DNA of 21,493 nucleotides from Euryarchaeota archaeon UBA125 (GTDB lineage: Archaea; Thermoplasmatota; Poseidoniia; Poseidoniales; Thalassarchaeaceae): the NCBI GenBank assembly GCA_002502625.1, contig DAPV01000029.1, forward strand, positions 1 to 21,493. The letters are read 5' to 3'. Shown here in pieces: positions 1 through 7,776 of this stretch. How positions within the stretch are numbered: the first letter of the stretch is position 1; each line of letters begins with the position of its first letter. Both the position numbers and the translations under genes were made by a program. The notes beneath the pieces were generated by a model. That model ran no database searches. It was not told the origin of the DNA and worked only from the letters and a program-made list of their open reading frames with translations.

Positions 1-1247
1 CTTAACGCTGCCAAAACACTGCCTCCTCCGGTTAGAATTGCTCCATCCTCATGTGCAACACTAACCACGCCAATTGCATCATCGAAAGCTCTTCTTATCT
101 CATCAACAACATGGTCTGTACCTCCTCTAAGAAGTACACTGACACTTTTTGCTTCATCGCAACCAGTGAGGAAAACCATATCTGATTCTCCGATTTTTCT
201 CTCTTCTACCTTAGAGCACTGACCTAGGTCTTCTTCAGAAAGATCGTCGATGTTAGTGACAATTCTCCCACCAGTAGCCTTGGAAAGAGCCTCCATATCT
301 GACTTCTTAGCCCTACGAACTGCAAAGATTCCAGATTTAGACATGTAATGCTGGGCAAAATCATCAATTCCTTTTTGACAAATTACTACATTTGCTCCTG
401 AGGAAATAATACTGTCAACTAATCCCTTCAGATAGCCTTCTTCTTCATCCAAAAATTGTGCCAGCATATTTGGATCAGTGATTTGAATCTTAGCATCAAC
501 TTCAGTCTTCTTGACCTCTATTGCGGAATTGATTAATGCAACTTTTGCGTTGTTTACTGAACGGGGCATTCCGCTATGTACTCTTTCCTTATCAAGAATA
601 ATACCATCAACTAATGTACTATCTTTAATCGACCCGCCTTGTTTCTTTTCTACTTTTACGTCATCAAGATCGACCATGACCTCTCCATCGTTTTCTATTG
701 CAACCTTGATTACTGCTTGAACACAAATCTCTGCTAGGAAAGCTTTGACTGATCCTGCACTCTTTCCTGTCAATGCCGTCTTAGCAACTTCATGTAGCAT
801 TGCTTCATCGACATCAATAGAATGAGATTCTAACAACTCAAGGCATCGTTCTGCAGCAATCCTAAATCCTTCACATATAATCGTTGGATGGACATTTTGC
901 TCAATCAAATCTTCGGACCTTTTCAGTAATTCTCCAGCCAGAACAACTGCAGATGTTGTTCCATCGAAGCAATGTGCCTCTTGTGTTTTTGCTACTTCAA
1001 TAATCATCTTAGCAGCAGGATGTTCGATATCCATTTCTTTCAAAATCGTAGCACCATCATTTGTGATAATTACATCCCCCATTGAATCGACAAGCATTTT
1101 GTCCATTCCTTTCGGGCCTAAAGTAGTACGAACAGCATCTGCGACTGCCTTAGCGGCTGCAATATTATTGCTCTGAGCGGTGCGGCCACGGCTCCGAGTA
1201 GTTCCTTCTTTTAGTATGAAGATAGGTTGTTGACCGGTTTGTTGCAT
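1..1247 (-). CDS. thsA: Thermosome (group II chaperonin) subunit, C-terminus cut off by window edge
   Basis: ATP-driven double-ring chaperonin that folds cytosolic proteins. About 415 N-terminal residues of an expected 540 or so are present; the gene runs off the left edge. Family hallmarks visible: TTLGPKGMDKML at about residues 41-52, VIITNDGATILKEMDIEHPAAK at 59-80, DGTTSAVVLAGELL at 95-108, and an apical-domain region ending in a GGG-S-VLAAL stretch at the cut. The ATG at 1247 is chosen because it gives the typical short N-terminal extension before PIFILKEGT and has a G-rich AAGGGG about 9 nt upstream. The usual GDGTT nucleotide motif reads FDGTT (F94, D95), so the first glycine is replaced while the catalytic aspartate remains. 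Archaea often carry two or more paralogues; I cannot say which this is, so the symbol is generic. The family assignment is certain. Confidence 0.96.
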   Translation of the reverse strand, partial: MQQTGQQPIFILKEGTTRSRGRTAQSNNIAAAKAVADAVRTTLGPKGMDKMLVDSMGDVIITNDGATILKEMDIEHPAAKMIIEVAKTQEAHCFDGTTSAVVLAGELLKRSEDLIEQNVHPTIICEGFRIAAERCLELLESHSIDVDEAMLHEVAKTALTGKSAGSVKAFLAEICVQAVIKVAIENDGEVMVDLDDVKVEKKQGGSIKDSTLVDGIILDKERVHSGMPRSVNNAKVALINSAIEVKKTEVDAKIQITDPNMLAQFLDEEEGYLKGLVDSIISSGANVVICQKGIDDFAQHYMSKSGIFAVRRAKKSDMEALSKATGGRIVTNIDDLSEEDLGQCSKVEERKIGESDMVFLTGCDEAKSVSVLLRGGTDHVVDEIRRAFDDAIGVVSVAHEDGAILTGGGSVLAAL

Positions 1248-1268
1248 TGTCTTAAGCCCCTTGGTGCG

Positions 1269-1280
1269 AGTCGGCCGACT
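1269..1280. promoter_or_regulatory. Perfect 12-bp palindrome in the thermosome promoter (candidate operator)
   Basis: AGTCGGCCGACT is its own reverse complement. It lies between the putative TATA box and the predicted transcription start of the thermosome gene, the place where a repressor would block archaeal transcription initiation. It is GC-rich in an AT-rich region. The operator role is inferred; a hairpin at the 5' end of the RNA is an alternative. Confidence 0.4.
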
Positions 1281-1290
1281 GAGCCTGCCG

Positions 1291-1298
1291 TCTTAATA
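1291..1298 (-). promoter_or_regulatory. Putative TATA box of the thermosome gene
   Basis: On the minus strand the 8-mer reads TATTAAGA. Counting 26 nt downstream puts the transcription start near 1268, giving a leader of about 20 nt with a G-rich AAGGGG at 1257-1262. Position-based inference only. Confidence 0.4.
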
Positions 1299-1321
1299 CC
1301 ACGGACGAGTAGATTAGAGAG

Positions 1322-4300
1322 TTAGAGCCCTTGCTGATCGAGCCATTGTTGACCATAATGCTCCCATTGCTCCATTGTCCAACCATCTGGTAAACCACTT
1401 ACTGGGAGTGGTGGACCTGTCGACGGAGTTGGACTAGTCAGGGTTGTCGCGACCGGTTCCATTACTGGAGCAGGGGCAATCGGAGGAGCGTTTGCAATCT
1501 CAGGAGCGGGAGAAATAGAACGATACTTCTCTTCTATTGAGCTCTGATATTCGGCTAAATCAGATACTTCATCTTCAATGTCACGAGTCCCCATTACTAC
1601 TTGGGATAAAACTGCAATAAGACCAATAATTACAACAACTGAGGCAGAAATTGCCGCAATACTACCCCATGCAATACCTGAACTTGCTTCCTCATCAATC
1701 AAGGAAATTCTAACAAATGTAACTGATTGAACGTATTCTACAGTATCTAGATCTGCATCAATTTCCAATGTGAAATTTAGAAGTTTAGAATCCTCGTCTA
1801 AGTTAGACATAGCTAGTTCAGACGGATCTATCTCAATTTGGACAGTACGTCTTTGGTCAGGACCGAGTTGGAATTCCCTATCTAATTCATTTATTCGAGG
1901 ATTGAATCCGTACGCAGTCATTTCATTTGAATCAAGATCCAGTCTAATCTGTTGAGTCATTGTAGGATGACGATTATGAATCTCAAAAGTCAAAATTGTT
2001 GGAGGATTAACTTTCTCAATAGTTTGAGCATTTGGCCCGAGAACATTCACCCATCCCTGAGTACCTACATCAAATACTGCCGAACCTGAATCAGAGGGAG
2101 TAGTACCGCTACCGTCATAATTCAAGGAAGTAGCAGTAAGTGTAAGAGTCTGAGAACCAGAAGTTCCCTCTAAGAACGAATAACAGAAAGTAACGTTATA
2201 TGAAGAACCAGGAGATATCATTGGTGTTTGAGATGGACTCAAAATTTGTCCATTGGAATTTCTTAATTCAACGGAAATTAAATCAGAACCTCCAGTCTCG
2301 ATAGAGAATTGGTCATCCATATTCCCGATATTTTGTACCTCCCATTGGCCTGTTCTACAAGATTCGCCGGCAGAGAAAGTCTGTCCACTCATATCCAAAT
2401 CCTCGACTACAACTTCATACGTTGGAGGGACATTAAGGCGAATTTGTTGAACAACACTGTATGATGGATCAGTCTGAGATGTTGCTGTAACATCAATCAA
2501 ATAGACATCAGGAGGCAAACCAAATGGCATAGGAAGAAGGACATAAGTGACTGTATCTCCTCCAAATGCATCCATAACTCCAGTCTCTACAGAAGATAAG
2601 GAAGCTTGTAATCTGAAATCTGCAAGAATACTGAGATTATAATTTTCATCAGAATTTCCGTTATTCACAAATCCAATCTCTATTTGCTGTGCTTGTCCGT
2701 TAGAAGGAACCGTAATCTCATTAGAAATAGCACTCATCGTTAAATCCGTAACTATCGGAACATCGACATAAATCTTCCAAGTAGATTGGGCAGATGCAGG
2801 AGGAACAGCATTTGTCAAAAGAGTAATTTCAACAGTACCAGGTGTTGCCTGAACAGGAGCAGTAAGTTGAGCAATAACTTCTACAGTTCCACCTTTATCC
2901 ACTGATATCTGAGTAATAGGAGAACCTGAAGAATCAAACCACTCTAAATCAGAAAGAGACCACAATGAATCATCAAAATAAGCTCCAAAACTCCAAGAAG
3001 CAGGCTCATTTCCAGTATTCTGAAGAGTCATCGTAACATTTCCTGTGGACGACGGAGGCAATGTCATAGCAGGGTTTGAAATCGTCTTCTGCCTGAAGTT
3101 GGCTGAATATGATGAATCAACGGTGACATCCAGAACTCTTGCTCCCTTGTTCAATCCATTAACAGAATCATTTACCCAAAGTGACCAAGATACTGTCTCT
3201 ACATTAGACCCTGCTGGAATTGAAAGGTTGATCCAAAATTCAGATGTATTTCCGGGCTCAATAGGCATTATTGTAACAAAATTGTCGCGATCTAGAGGTT
3301 CAGTTGATTCAATTCTAATTGGGAATTGAGACATCCAAGAAGAATTAGAAACAATACTATACAGATTTGGAGTTATTGTCCGATATCCATTATTTGTGAT
3401 AGTACATTGTAAGGAAGGTGGAGATGGATCCGCAGGAATTACGGTGTAGACTCCTCCAAGTGGATCATTACAATCTAAATCGATAGTGTAGTCATCTACA
3501 CGTTCAATTCCAAACAACATCAAGTCATCAACATGAATCCCTTGAGTTGCCCCAGAATTATCAGAATCAAACAAGAATGAAAAAGCGTAGTTCTGATTAG
3601 GGAATACATCAGTCATATTCCAAATAACTGGAGTCCACATTCCAGAGGTTGCTCCAATATTTGCTTCTGAAAGATTCAGATAACGTTGTTCGATGTTTGT
3701 ATCTGCTTCTAGACGAACTTCGTCTCCGTTGCCCATAGTACCCCAAGCCTGAACTCGAGCTTGTATACTTACAAAATCAAATCCTTTAATCTGTATTTTA
3801 CAGATGTTTACATTGTATACTGGAGAAAGAACTCCGTCTAATTCACCATATCCTAGTCCGTGTCCAGGGTCATCACAACTTTGAGTACTCGTAAGCCATG
3901 CCCATCGCATACGGTCATGTCGATTACTGATGTATACTCCCGTATCCTTGGCGATCTGCAAATGCTTGCTACCTTCTGCAGAATTCGATGTAGGTGAAAC
4001 CATCTGGAATTGCCCCTCATCTTTCACAGCATTGTCATTTCCAACTTCATATCCTGCTCCAATCCACATTGGCACATTAGCAGACAAGGCGTTAGGACAA
4101 TCATAAGAGCCATCACCATCAGTATCTCCACATAGAGCATTCTCTACCTTATCATGATAAATTGCTACAATGATATTTTCATCATACACATCATTCGCAT
4201 CATTCCCATCAAGTACCCCTGCATCCACACTACCTCGTAAAATGTAACCACCAGAAAGAGTGCCATCATCCGAGAGATGGCTATGAGCTGCTTCAGGAGT

Positions 4301-4708
4301 CCATTCAACTGTTTCAATAGTTGATTGGCCACCGGCTATGGAAATATTAGCAGTCCAGGATTTAACTACGAAACCAATTGGATGCCATACTTCCATAGTT
4401 AAAACAGCATTTGCAGGAGTCAAACTAGTTCCGGCATTTTGGAATGTAAATGATAATTCTATGACTTGACGAGCAAACATGTAATCCACTACACTACCAT
4501 CAGGCTGAGTGAACTGTGAAGCCGGCGCAGTAGAATTCCCATAGGCAACATCTGTGGCAGCAAAATCAACCAATGCCCTACCTGAAGTATCAAATTCCAT
4601 ATTTTCGTCAAGCGTAGAGGAAGGCCCGCACGCAAATGGCATTAAAGAGACAAACAGCAAAGTCATAGTCAAGAGAAAAGCGCCAGTTCGTCCCATAGGA
4701 ATCAACAT
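1322..4708 (-). CDS. Large exported, C-terminally anchored surface protein with beta-sandwich repeats
   Basis: 1128 residues, function unknown. Residues 8-27 form a hydrophobic signal segment ending in a cysteine (MPFAC, C27), though not a clean lipobox. The next 980 or so residues are Ser/Thr/Asn-rich and look extracellular. They include an acidic calcium-type loop DTDGDGSYD at 195-203 flanked by C193 and C204. From about residue 430 come several stretches of the kind seen in CARDB/NPCBM-associated Ig-like repeats (TITNNGYR, TLQNTGNEPASW, GFVNNGNSDENYNL, EVQNIGNMDDQF). One membrane helix lies at about 1012-1038, then an 88-residue cytoplasmic tail: a charged helical part (1043-1065), a Pro/Ala linker and a terminal motif LPDGWTMEQWEHYGQQWL (1106-1123). 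The start at 4708 is supported by a TATA-like element about 24 nt upstream. Likely a structural or adhesion envelope protein; the function is inference. Confidence 0.85.
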   Translation of the reverse strand: MLIPMGRTGAFLLTMTLLFVSLMPFACGPSSTLDENMEFDTSGRALVDFAATDVAYGNSTAPASQFTQPDGSVVDYMFARQVIELSFTFQNAGTSLTPANAVLTMEVWHPIGFVVKSWTANISIAGGQSTIETVEWTPEAAHSHLSDDGTLSGGYILRGSVDAGVLDGNDANDVYDENIIVAIYHDKVENALCGDTDGDGSYDCPNALSANVPMWIGAGYEVGNDNAVKDEGQFQMVSPTSNSAEGSKHLQIAKDTGVYISNRHDRMRWAWLTSTQSCDDPGHGLGYGELDGVLSPVYNVNICKIQIKGFDFVSIQARVQAWGTMGNGDEVRLEADTNIEQRYLNLSEANIGATSGMWTPVIWNMTDVFPNQNYAFSFLFDSDNSGATQGIHVDDLMLFGIERVDDYTIDLDCNDPLGGVYTVIPADPSPPSLQCTITNNGYRTITPNLYSIVSNSSWMSQFPIRIESTEPLDRDNFVTIMPIEPGNTSEFWINLSIPAGSNVETVSWSLWVNDSVNGLNKGARVLDVTVDSSYSANFRQKTISNPAMTLPPSSTGNVTMTLQNTGNEPASWSFGAYFDDSLWSLSDLEWFDSSGSPITQISVDKGGTVEVIAQLTAPVQATPGTVEITLLTNAVPPASAQSTWKIYVDVPIVTDLTMSAISNEITVPSNGQAQQIEIGFVNNGNSDENYNLSILADFRLQASLSSVETGVMDAFGGDTVTYVLLPMPFGLPPDVYLIDVTATSQTDPSYSVVQQIRLNVPPTYEVVVEDLDMSGQTFSAGESCRTGQWEVQNIGNMDDQFSIETGGSDLISVELRNSNGQILSPSQTPMISPGSSYNVTFCYSFLEGTSGSQTLTLTATSLNYDGSGTTPSDSGSAVFDVGTQGWVNVLGPNAQTIEKVNPPTILTFEIHNRHPTMTQQIRLDLDSNEMTAYGFNPRINELDREFQLGPDQRRTVQIEIDPSELAMSNLDEDSKLLNFTLEIDADLDTVEYVQSVTFVRISLIDEEASSGIAWGSIAAISASVVVIIGLIAVLSQVVMGTRDIEDEVSDLAEYQSSIEEKYRSISPAPEIANAPPIAPAPVMEPVATTLTSPTPSTGPPLPVSGLPDGWTMEQWEHYGQQWLDQQGL

Positions 4709-4729
4709 TCAACGCAGTAATGACGCGGT

Positions 4730-4735
4730 AATAAG
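4730..4735 (-). promoter_or_regulatory. Putative TATA box of the 1128-residue surface protein gene
   Basis: Minus strand TTATTA inside CCTTATTACC, centred about 24 nt before the start codon at 4708. That spacing would give a leaderless or nearly leaderless mRNA. The 144-bp gap 4709-4852 lies between divergent genes and must hold both promoters. Confidence 0.35.
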
Positions 4736-4852
4736 GTTGGGGCGTTTGCGAGCAATTTCACTGATTCGGAAAAAGAGAAAAACTCAACGAATGGATAATC
4801 TTTGTATCCAACATGAGTAAGCATTAGGAGGGTAACTTACGCGTACACTATC

Positions 4853-5992
4853 GTGGCAGTACGAAGATCCCTTTTCGCTCGGATCTGGTTAACCATGATT
4901 ATCGGGGGACAAGTCCTCATTGCCCCCGCATTTGCTTTCGCAATAACCTATCTCATCGATGTTGACACCTCTACTGCAAGCCTGAGTATTAGATTAGACC
5001 TAGTTCCATGGATATTATCTGCAGCTCTTGCATATGGAATTATTTCTTTTATTCTAGCTTTGATTGCAGGAGGTTTCATGCCTATATCTGTAGCAAACAG
5101 TGGAGGGTGGATGGCAAGATTCGGATTAATGGATAAGTATCGTGACCCTGATGCTATTGATTCAGCAAGAGAGAGACTTAGAACTAGTCCATTCGGTAGA
5201 ATGATACGAATTGTACATTATGAAGTACAAAACGAAAGAAGAGGATTATTAGAAGTCCATGGAGGACTTCAAATGCTGGCAGCACCATTACAGATTACGT
5301 TGGTAATTGTCCCCATGTTAGCAATGCAATATACTCCTGAAAATTGGATTGATGAAGGCCACCTTTTAGAATATGGATTATTGATATACTTTACAGGATT
5401 ATTAATCGGTTTCAGAATTTATCCTCACTATGCTGCTAGATTAGTAGGAGTTGCATCAACGATTAGAGTAGTTATGGAGAAAGTAACCAAACTAACTTGG
5501 ACTCTTCCAGTTCTGATTCTTTGGTTGTTGGTCAGATTTGTTATTGGAATAGCATTCAATTGGTTGGGAATTGACATGGCAAACTGGCAATCATTAGCTG
5601 TTGAGAAAACCTTGATTGAATCATTTCTTCCAGTTGAAGTCACTGTTCCTGAATCATCATTTATCGACATGCTAGTCGCGCTTTCTGTTTTGCCTATTGC
5701 AACATTCACTACCATAACGGTCCTTGGAGGAGGAGCAATTGTAGTGCCAAGATGGATGCAAGACCCTGCGAGCAAATTGATTGAAATGAATCCCACCAAG
5801 AAAGAGGAAAATATTGAACAAATTCAACCATTCAGTAGTTTACAAAGTACCTCAACGAAAGAAATCATAGAAGATAACGAAAATGAATCTCGAATGGAGA
5901 TTATTGATTCTACACCAACAGGAGGTATTTCGGGATGGGTGGCTTCACAGGTTGCGGAAAGATTAGAGGCACGATCTAAGAAAAAGGAATAG
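4853..5992 (+). CDS. Polytopic membrane protein of unknown function
   Basis: 379 residues; I do not recognise the family. Six or so hydrophobic segments lie at about 11-34, 50-74, 143-160, 172-190, 214-238 and 271-298. Between segments 2 and 3 is a charged, probably cytoplasmic stretch (about 88-138) with a run of Arg/Glu pairs. After the last segment comes a hydrophilic acidic tail of about 75 residues, ending in an amphipathic helix-like GWVASQVAERLEARSKKKE. The first possible start in this frame is GTG at 4853. An AGGAGG at 4826-4831 lies about 21 nt upstream, too far for a normal Shine-Dalgarno site, so a leaderless GTG start is possible. The gene is divergent from the surface-protein gene and convergent with the next, its TAG ending at 5992 exactly where the opposing stop codon begins. 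The reading frame is secure; the function is unknown. Confidence 0.8.
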   Translation: MAVRRSLFARIWLTMIIGGQVLIAPAFAFAITYLIDVDTSTASLSIRLDLVPWILSAALAYGIISFILALIAGGFMPISVANSGGWMARFGLMDKYRDPDAIDSARERLRTSPFGRMIRIVHYEVQNERRGLLEVHGGLQMLAAPLQITLVIVPMLAMQYTPENWIDEGHLLEYGLLIYFTGLLIGFRIYPHYAARLVGVASTIRVVMEKVTKLTWTLPVLILWLLVRFVIGIAFNWLGIDMANWQSLAVEKTLIESFLPVEVTVPESSFIDMLVALSVLPIATFTTITVLGGGAIVVPRWMQDPASKLIEMNPTKKEENIEQIQPFSSLQSTSTKEIIEDNENESRMEIIDSTPTGGISGWVASQVAERLEARSKKKE

Positions 5993-6592
5993 TTACTCTT
6001 CTTCCAATGATATCTCTGAATTCGGTTCAGTGAAAGCATGTCCGTCAAGAATCATTATTCTTAACGCCCCGAATAGAATCCCATCGCTTCTTTTTCTGCC
6101 TAAATCAGGTCTAGGATGATTCAACAGAACATGGCCGCACTCTGAGCATTTTACTGCATCAAGAGACCATACTGGTTTCGGAATTTTACAACAAGGATAT
6201 TTCTCAATTCTAATTCGATTTAATTCATGGACTAAATTCATTGAATATGGGAAACGAGATAAATGATCCAAATCAAATGGCACCAAGCGGCTAAGAATCA
6301 CCCAAGATGAACCAATAATTAGTCCAAAACCAACAGATGATGGTGACTGGATAATCATCAAGATACCCAAAATCAAAGGTATCATACCGAAAGGGATTGA
6401 AGCCCAGTAAGCTCTTCTAACTCTAAGAATCTGTAAAATTAGAGTTTCATTAATTTCTGGATCATCGGGGTGGTCAATCAATTCGAGTGGACGAATTGAA
6501 ATCCTAGGTAGAACTACTAATGGCAAACGAGTAATCAACCAAGCAACCAATATAGAAACTACGAGACGAATGATTTCAGAAAGTAAGGACAT
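5993..6592 (-). CDS. Small membrane protein with C-terminal CC/CxxC zinc-finger-like motif
   Basis: 199 residues from the ATG at 6592; family not recognised. Two hydrophobic regions at about 5-28 and 66-101 suggest two to four membrane helices. The C-terminal half is hydrophilic and carries a probable zinc site: C134-C135, then C149-x-x-C152 followed by GH (ECGHVLLNHP), a ribbon-like arrangement. A longer version starts at GTG 6604 and overlaps the aminotransferase by 11 nt. I prefer the ATG because the upstream stop, one base and this ATG read TGA-A-ATG, the usual tight coupling in an operon. It is therefore probably co-transcribed with, and translationally linked to, the aminotransferase. 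Its stop directly abuts the stop of the opposing gene, leaving no intergenic DNA. Confidence 0.75.
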   Translation of the reverse strand: MSLLSEIIRLVVSILVAWLITRLPLVVLPRISIRPLELIDHPDDPEINETLILQILRVRRAYWASIPFGMIPLILGILMIIQSPSSVGFGLIIGSSWVILSRLVPFDLDHLSRFPYSMNLVHELNRIRIEKYPCCKIPKPVWSLDAVKCSECGHVLLNHPRPDLGRKRSDGILFGALRIMILDGHAFTEPNSEISLEEE

Positions 6593-6593
6593 T

Positions 6594-7742
6594 TCAATCG
6601 CCACGAAGTCGTTTCAGAACAGATTCAACCTTATCCATCCCAAGTGAAATGTCTTCTCTTGAAACAGTATAAGCAAATCTTAGATGACCCTCTCCACTTT
6701 CTCCAAAGGCAGAACCTGGAGAACTTAATACTCCTCCTTTTAGTAATTCAATAGCAAGTTCTTGAGAATTCATGCCGGGAACTTCTACCTTTGGAAACAC
6801 ATAGAAAGCACCCTTTGGGATATGGCAAGAAACTCCAGGCATAGAATTCAACCTAGAACATATTAAATCTCTACGAGATTGGAATTCTTTTGCCATCTCT
6901 TCAGGATACGTCGACGCCTCATCAAATGCAGTCAATACGGCATATTGCATCGCATCATTACTACATGCTGTGATGTAATATTGCATCTTGATAATCTGAG
7001 ACATAGCTTCATTATTTGGTGAACAAATATAGCCAATTCTCCACCCAGTCATTGCAAATGTCTTGGAAAATGAATTTATCATTAATGTACGATTATACCC
7101 TGTTCCCAAAAATGAAACATGTTCCACATCATACACAATACGATCGTATACCTCATCAGTAATTATCCATAATTGATGTCTTTTTGCGAAGTCAAGAAGA
7201 TCATCTCTCTGCTCTGCAGTTAATGTAGCCCCAGTAGGATTACTAGGAAAATTGTATAGAATAGCCACGGTTTTATCATCGACTAGAGATTCAAGTGATT
7301 CAATAGTAGGTACAAACTCATTCTCAAATAAACAAGGATAATACTTGGCTTCACCGCCTGCGATTAATACATCAGGACCGTATAGTGGGAAATATGGTTC
7401 AGGAAGCAAAACATTTGATCCAGGGTTAACAAGTGTCAGGAAGCAATTGAGTAATGCATTAGTTCCACTCATTGTCATGCACACATTTTCTTCACCCATT
7501 TCGGGTTCAAGATGACTAAGAGATTCGGCTATTTTCTGCCTTAGAACCGGCAAACCTGCCGTAGTAGTATACTTGTTATGACCTGATAGCATTGCCTGGT
7601 GCATAGCATCAATAGCAACTTTAGGAGGTTGGAAATCTGGCTCCCCTAAACCAAACGAAATTACGTCATCTCCAGCCATATCAAACATCTTTCTGACGCC
7701 TGTTGGTTGAATGGCGAGAACCCGTTCAGAGTACTCATCCAT
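6594..7742 (-). CDS. Class I/II PLP-dependent aminotransferase (aspartate/aromatic type)
   Basis: 382 residues, full length for fold-type I aminotransferases of the AspB/AspC-like group. Transfers an amino group between an amino acid and a 2-oxo acid in the cytosol. Visible signatures: GLGEPDF at 31-37, YTTTAGLPVLR at 58-68, NFPSNPTG at 164-171 (N168 contacts the cofactor), TDEVYD at 195-200 (D196 binds the pyridine nitrogen), SFSKTFAMTGWRIGY at 224-238 with K227 as the Schiff-base lysine, and R355 in LRFAY as the alpha-carboxylate-binding arginine. All expected catalytic residues are present. Exact substrate cannot be read; aspartate, alanine or aromatic amino acids are possible. It sits 34 bp after the protease gene and couples to the next gene by TGA-A-ATG. 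A role feeding glutamate metabolism alongside the glutamine synthetase elsewhere in the window is possible but unproven. Confidence 0.93.
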   Translation of the reverse strand: MDEYSERVLAIQPTGVRKMFDMAGDDVISFGLGEPDFQPPKVAIDAMHQAMLSGHNKYTTTAGLPVLRQKIAESLSHLEPEMGEENVCMTMSGTNALLNCFLTLVNPGSNVLLPEPYFPLYGPDVLIAGGEAKYYPCLFENEFVPTIESLESLVDDKTVAILYNFPSNPTGATLTAEQRDDLLDFAKRHQLWIITDEVYDRIVYDVEHVSFLGTGYNRTLMINSFSKTFAMTGWRIGYICSPNNEAMSQIIKMQYYITACSNDAMQYAVLTAFDEASTYPEEMAKEFQSRRDLICSRLNSMPGVSCHIPKGAFYVFPKVEVPGMNSQELAIELLKGGVLSSPGSAFGESGEGHLRFAYTVSREDISLGMDKVESVLKRLRGD

Positions 7743-7776
7743 GATGGCGGATACCGATATTGGTTATGAAGCCCAA

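Noticed and set aside
511..720. Plus-strand open frame inside the thermosome gene
   Set aside because: It is the complement of a well-conserved thermosome region; no start context, no recognisable product.
4554..4820. Plus-strand open frame spanning the start of the surface-protein gene
   Set aside because: It overlaps the signal peptide region of the opposite gene and the promoter gap; composition is not protein-like and no motif is seen.
4826..4831. AGGAGG as ribosome-binding site of the gene at 4853
   Set aside because: The distance of about 21 nt to the GTG is too long and no other start codon lies in frame between them; kept only as a remark.
5428..5799. Minus-strand open frame inside the polytopic membrane protein gene
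   Set aside because: Antisense shadow of a gene with clear hydrophobic pattern on the plus strand.
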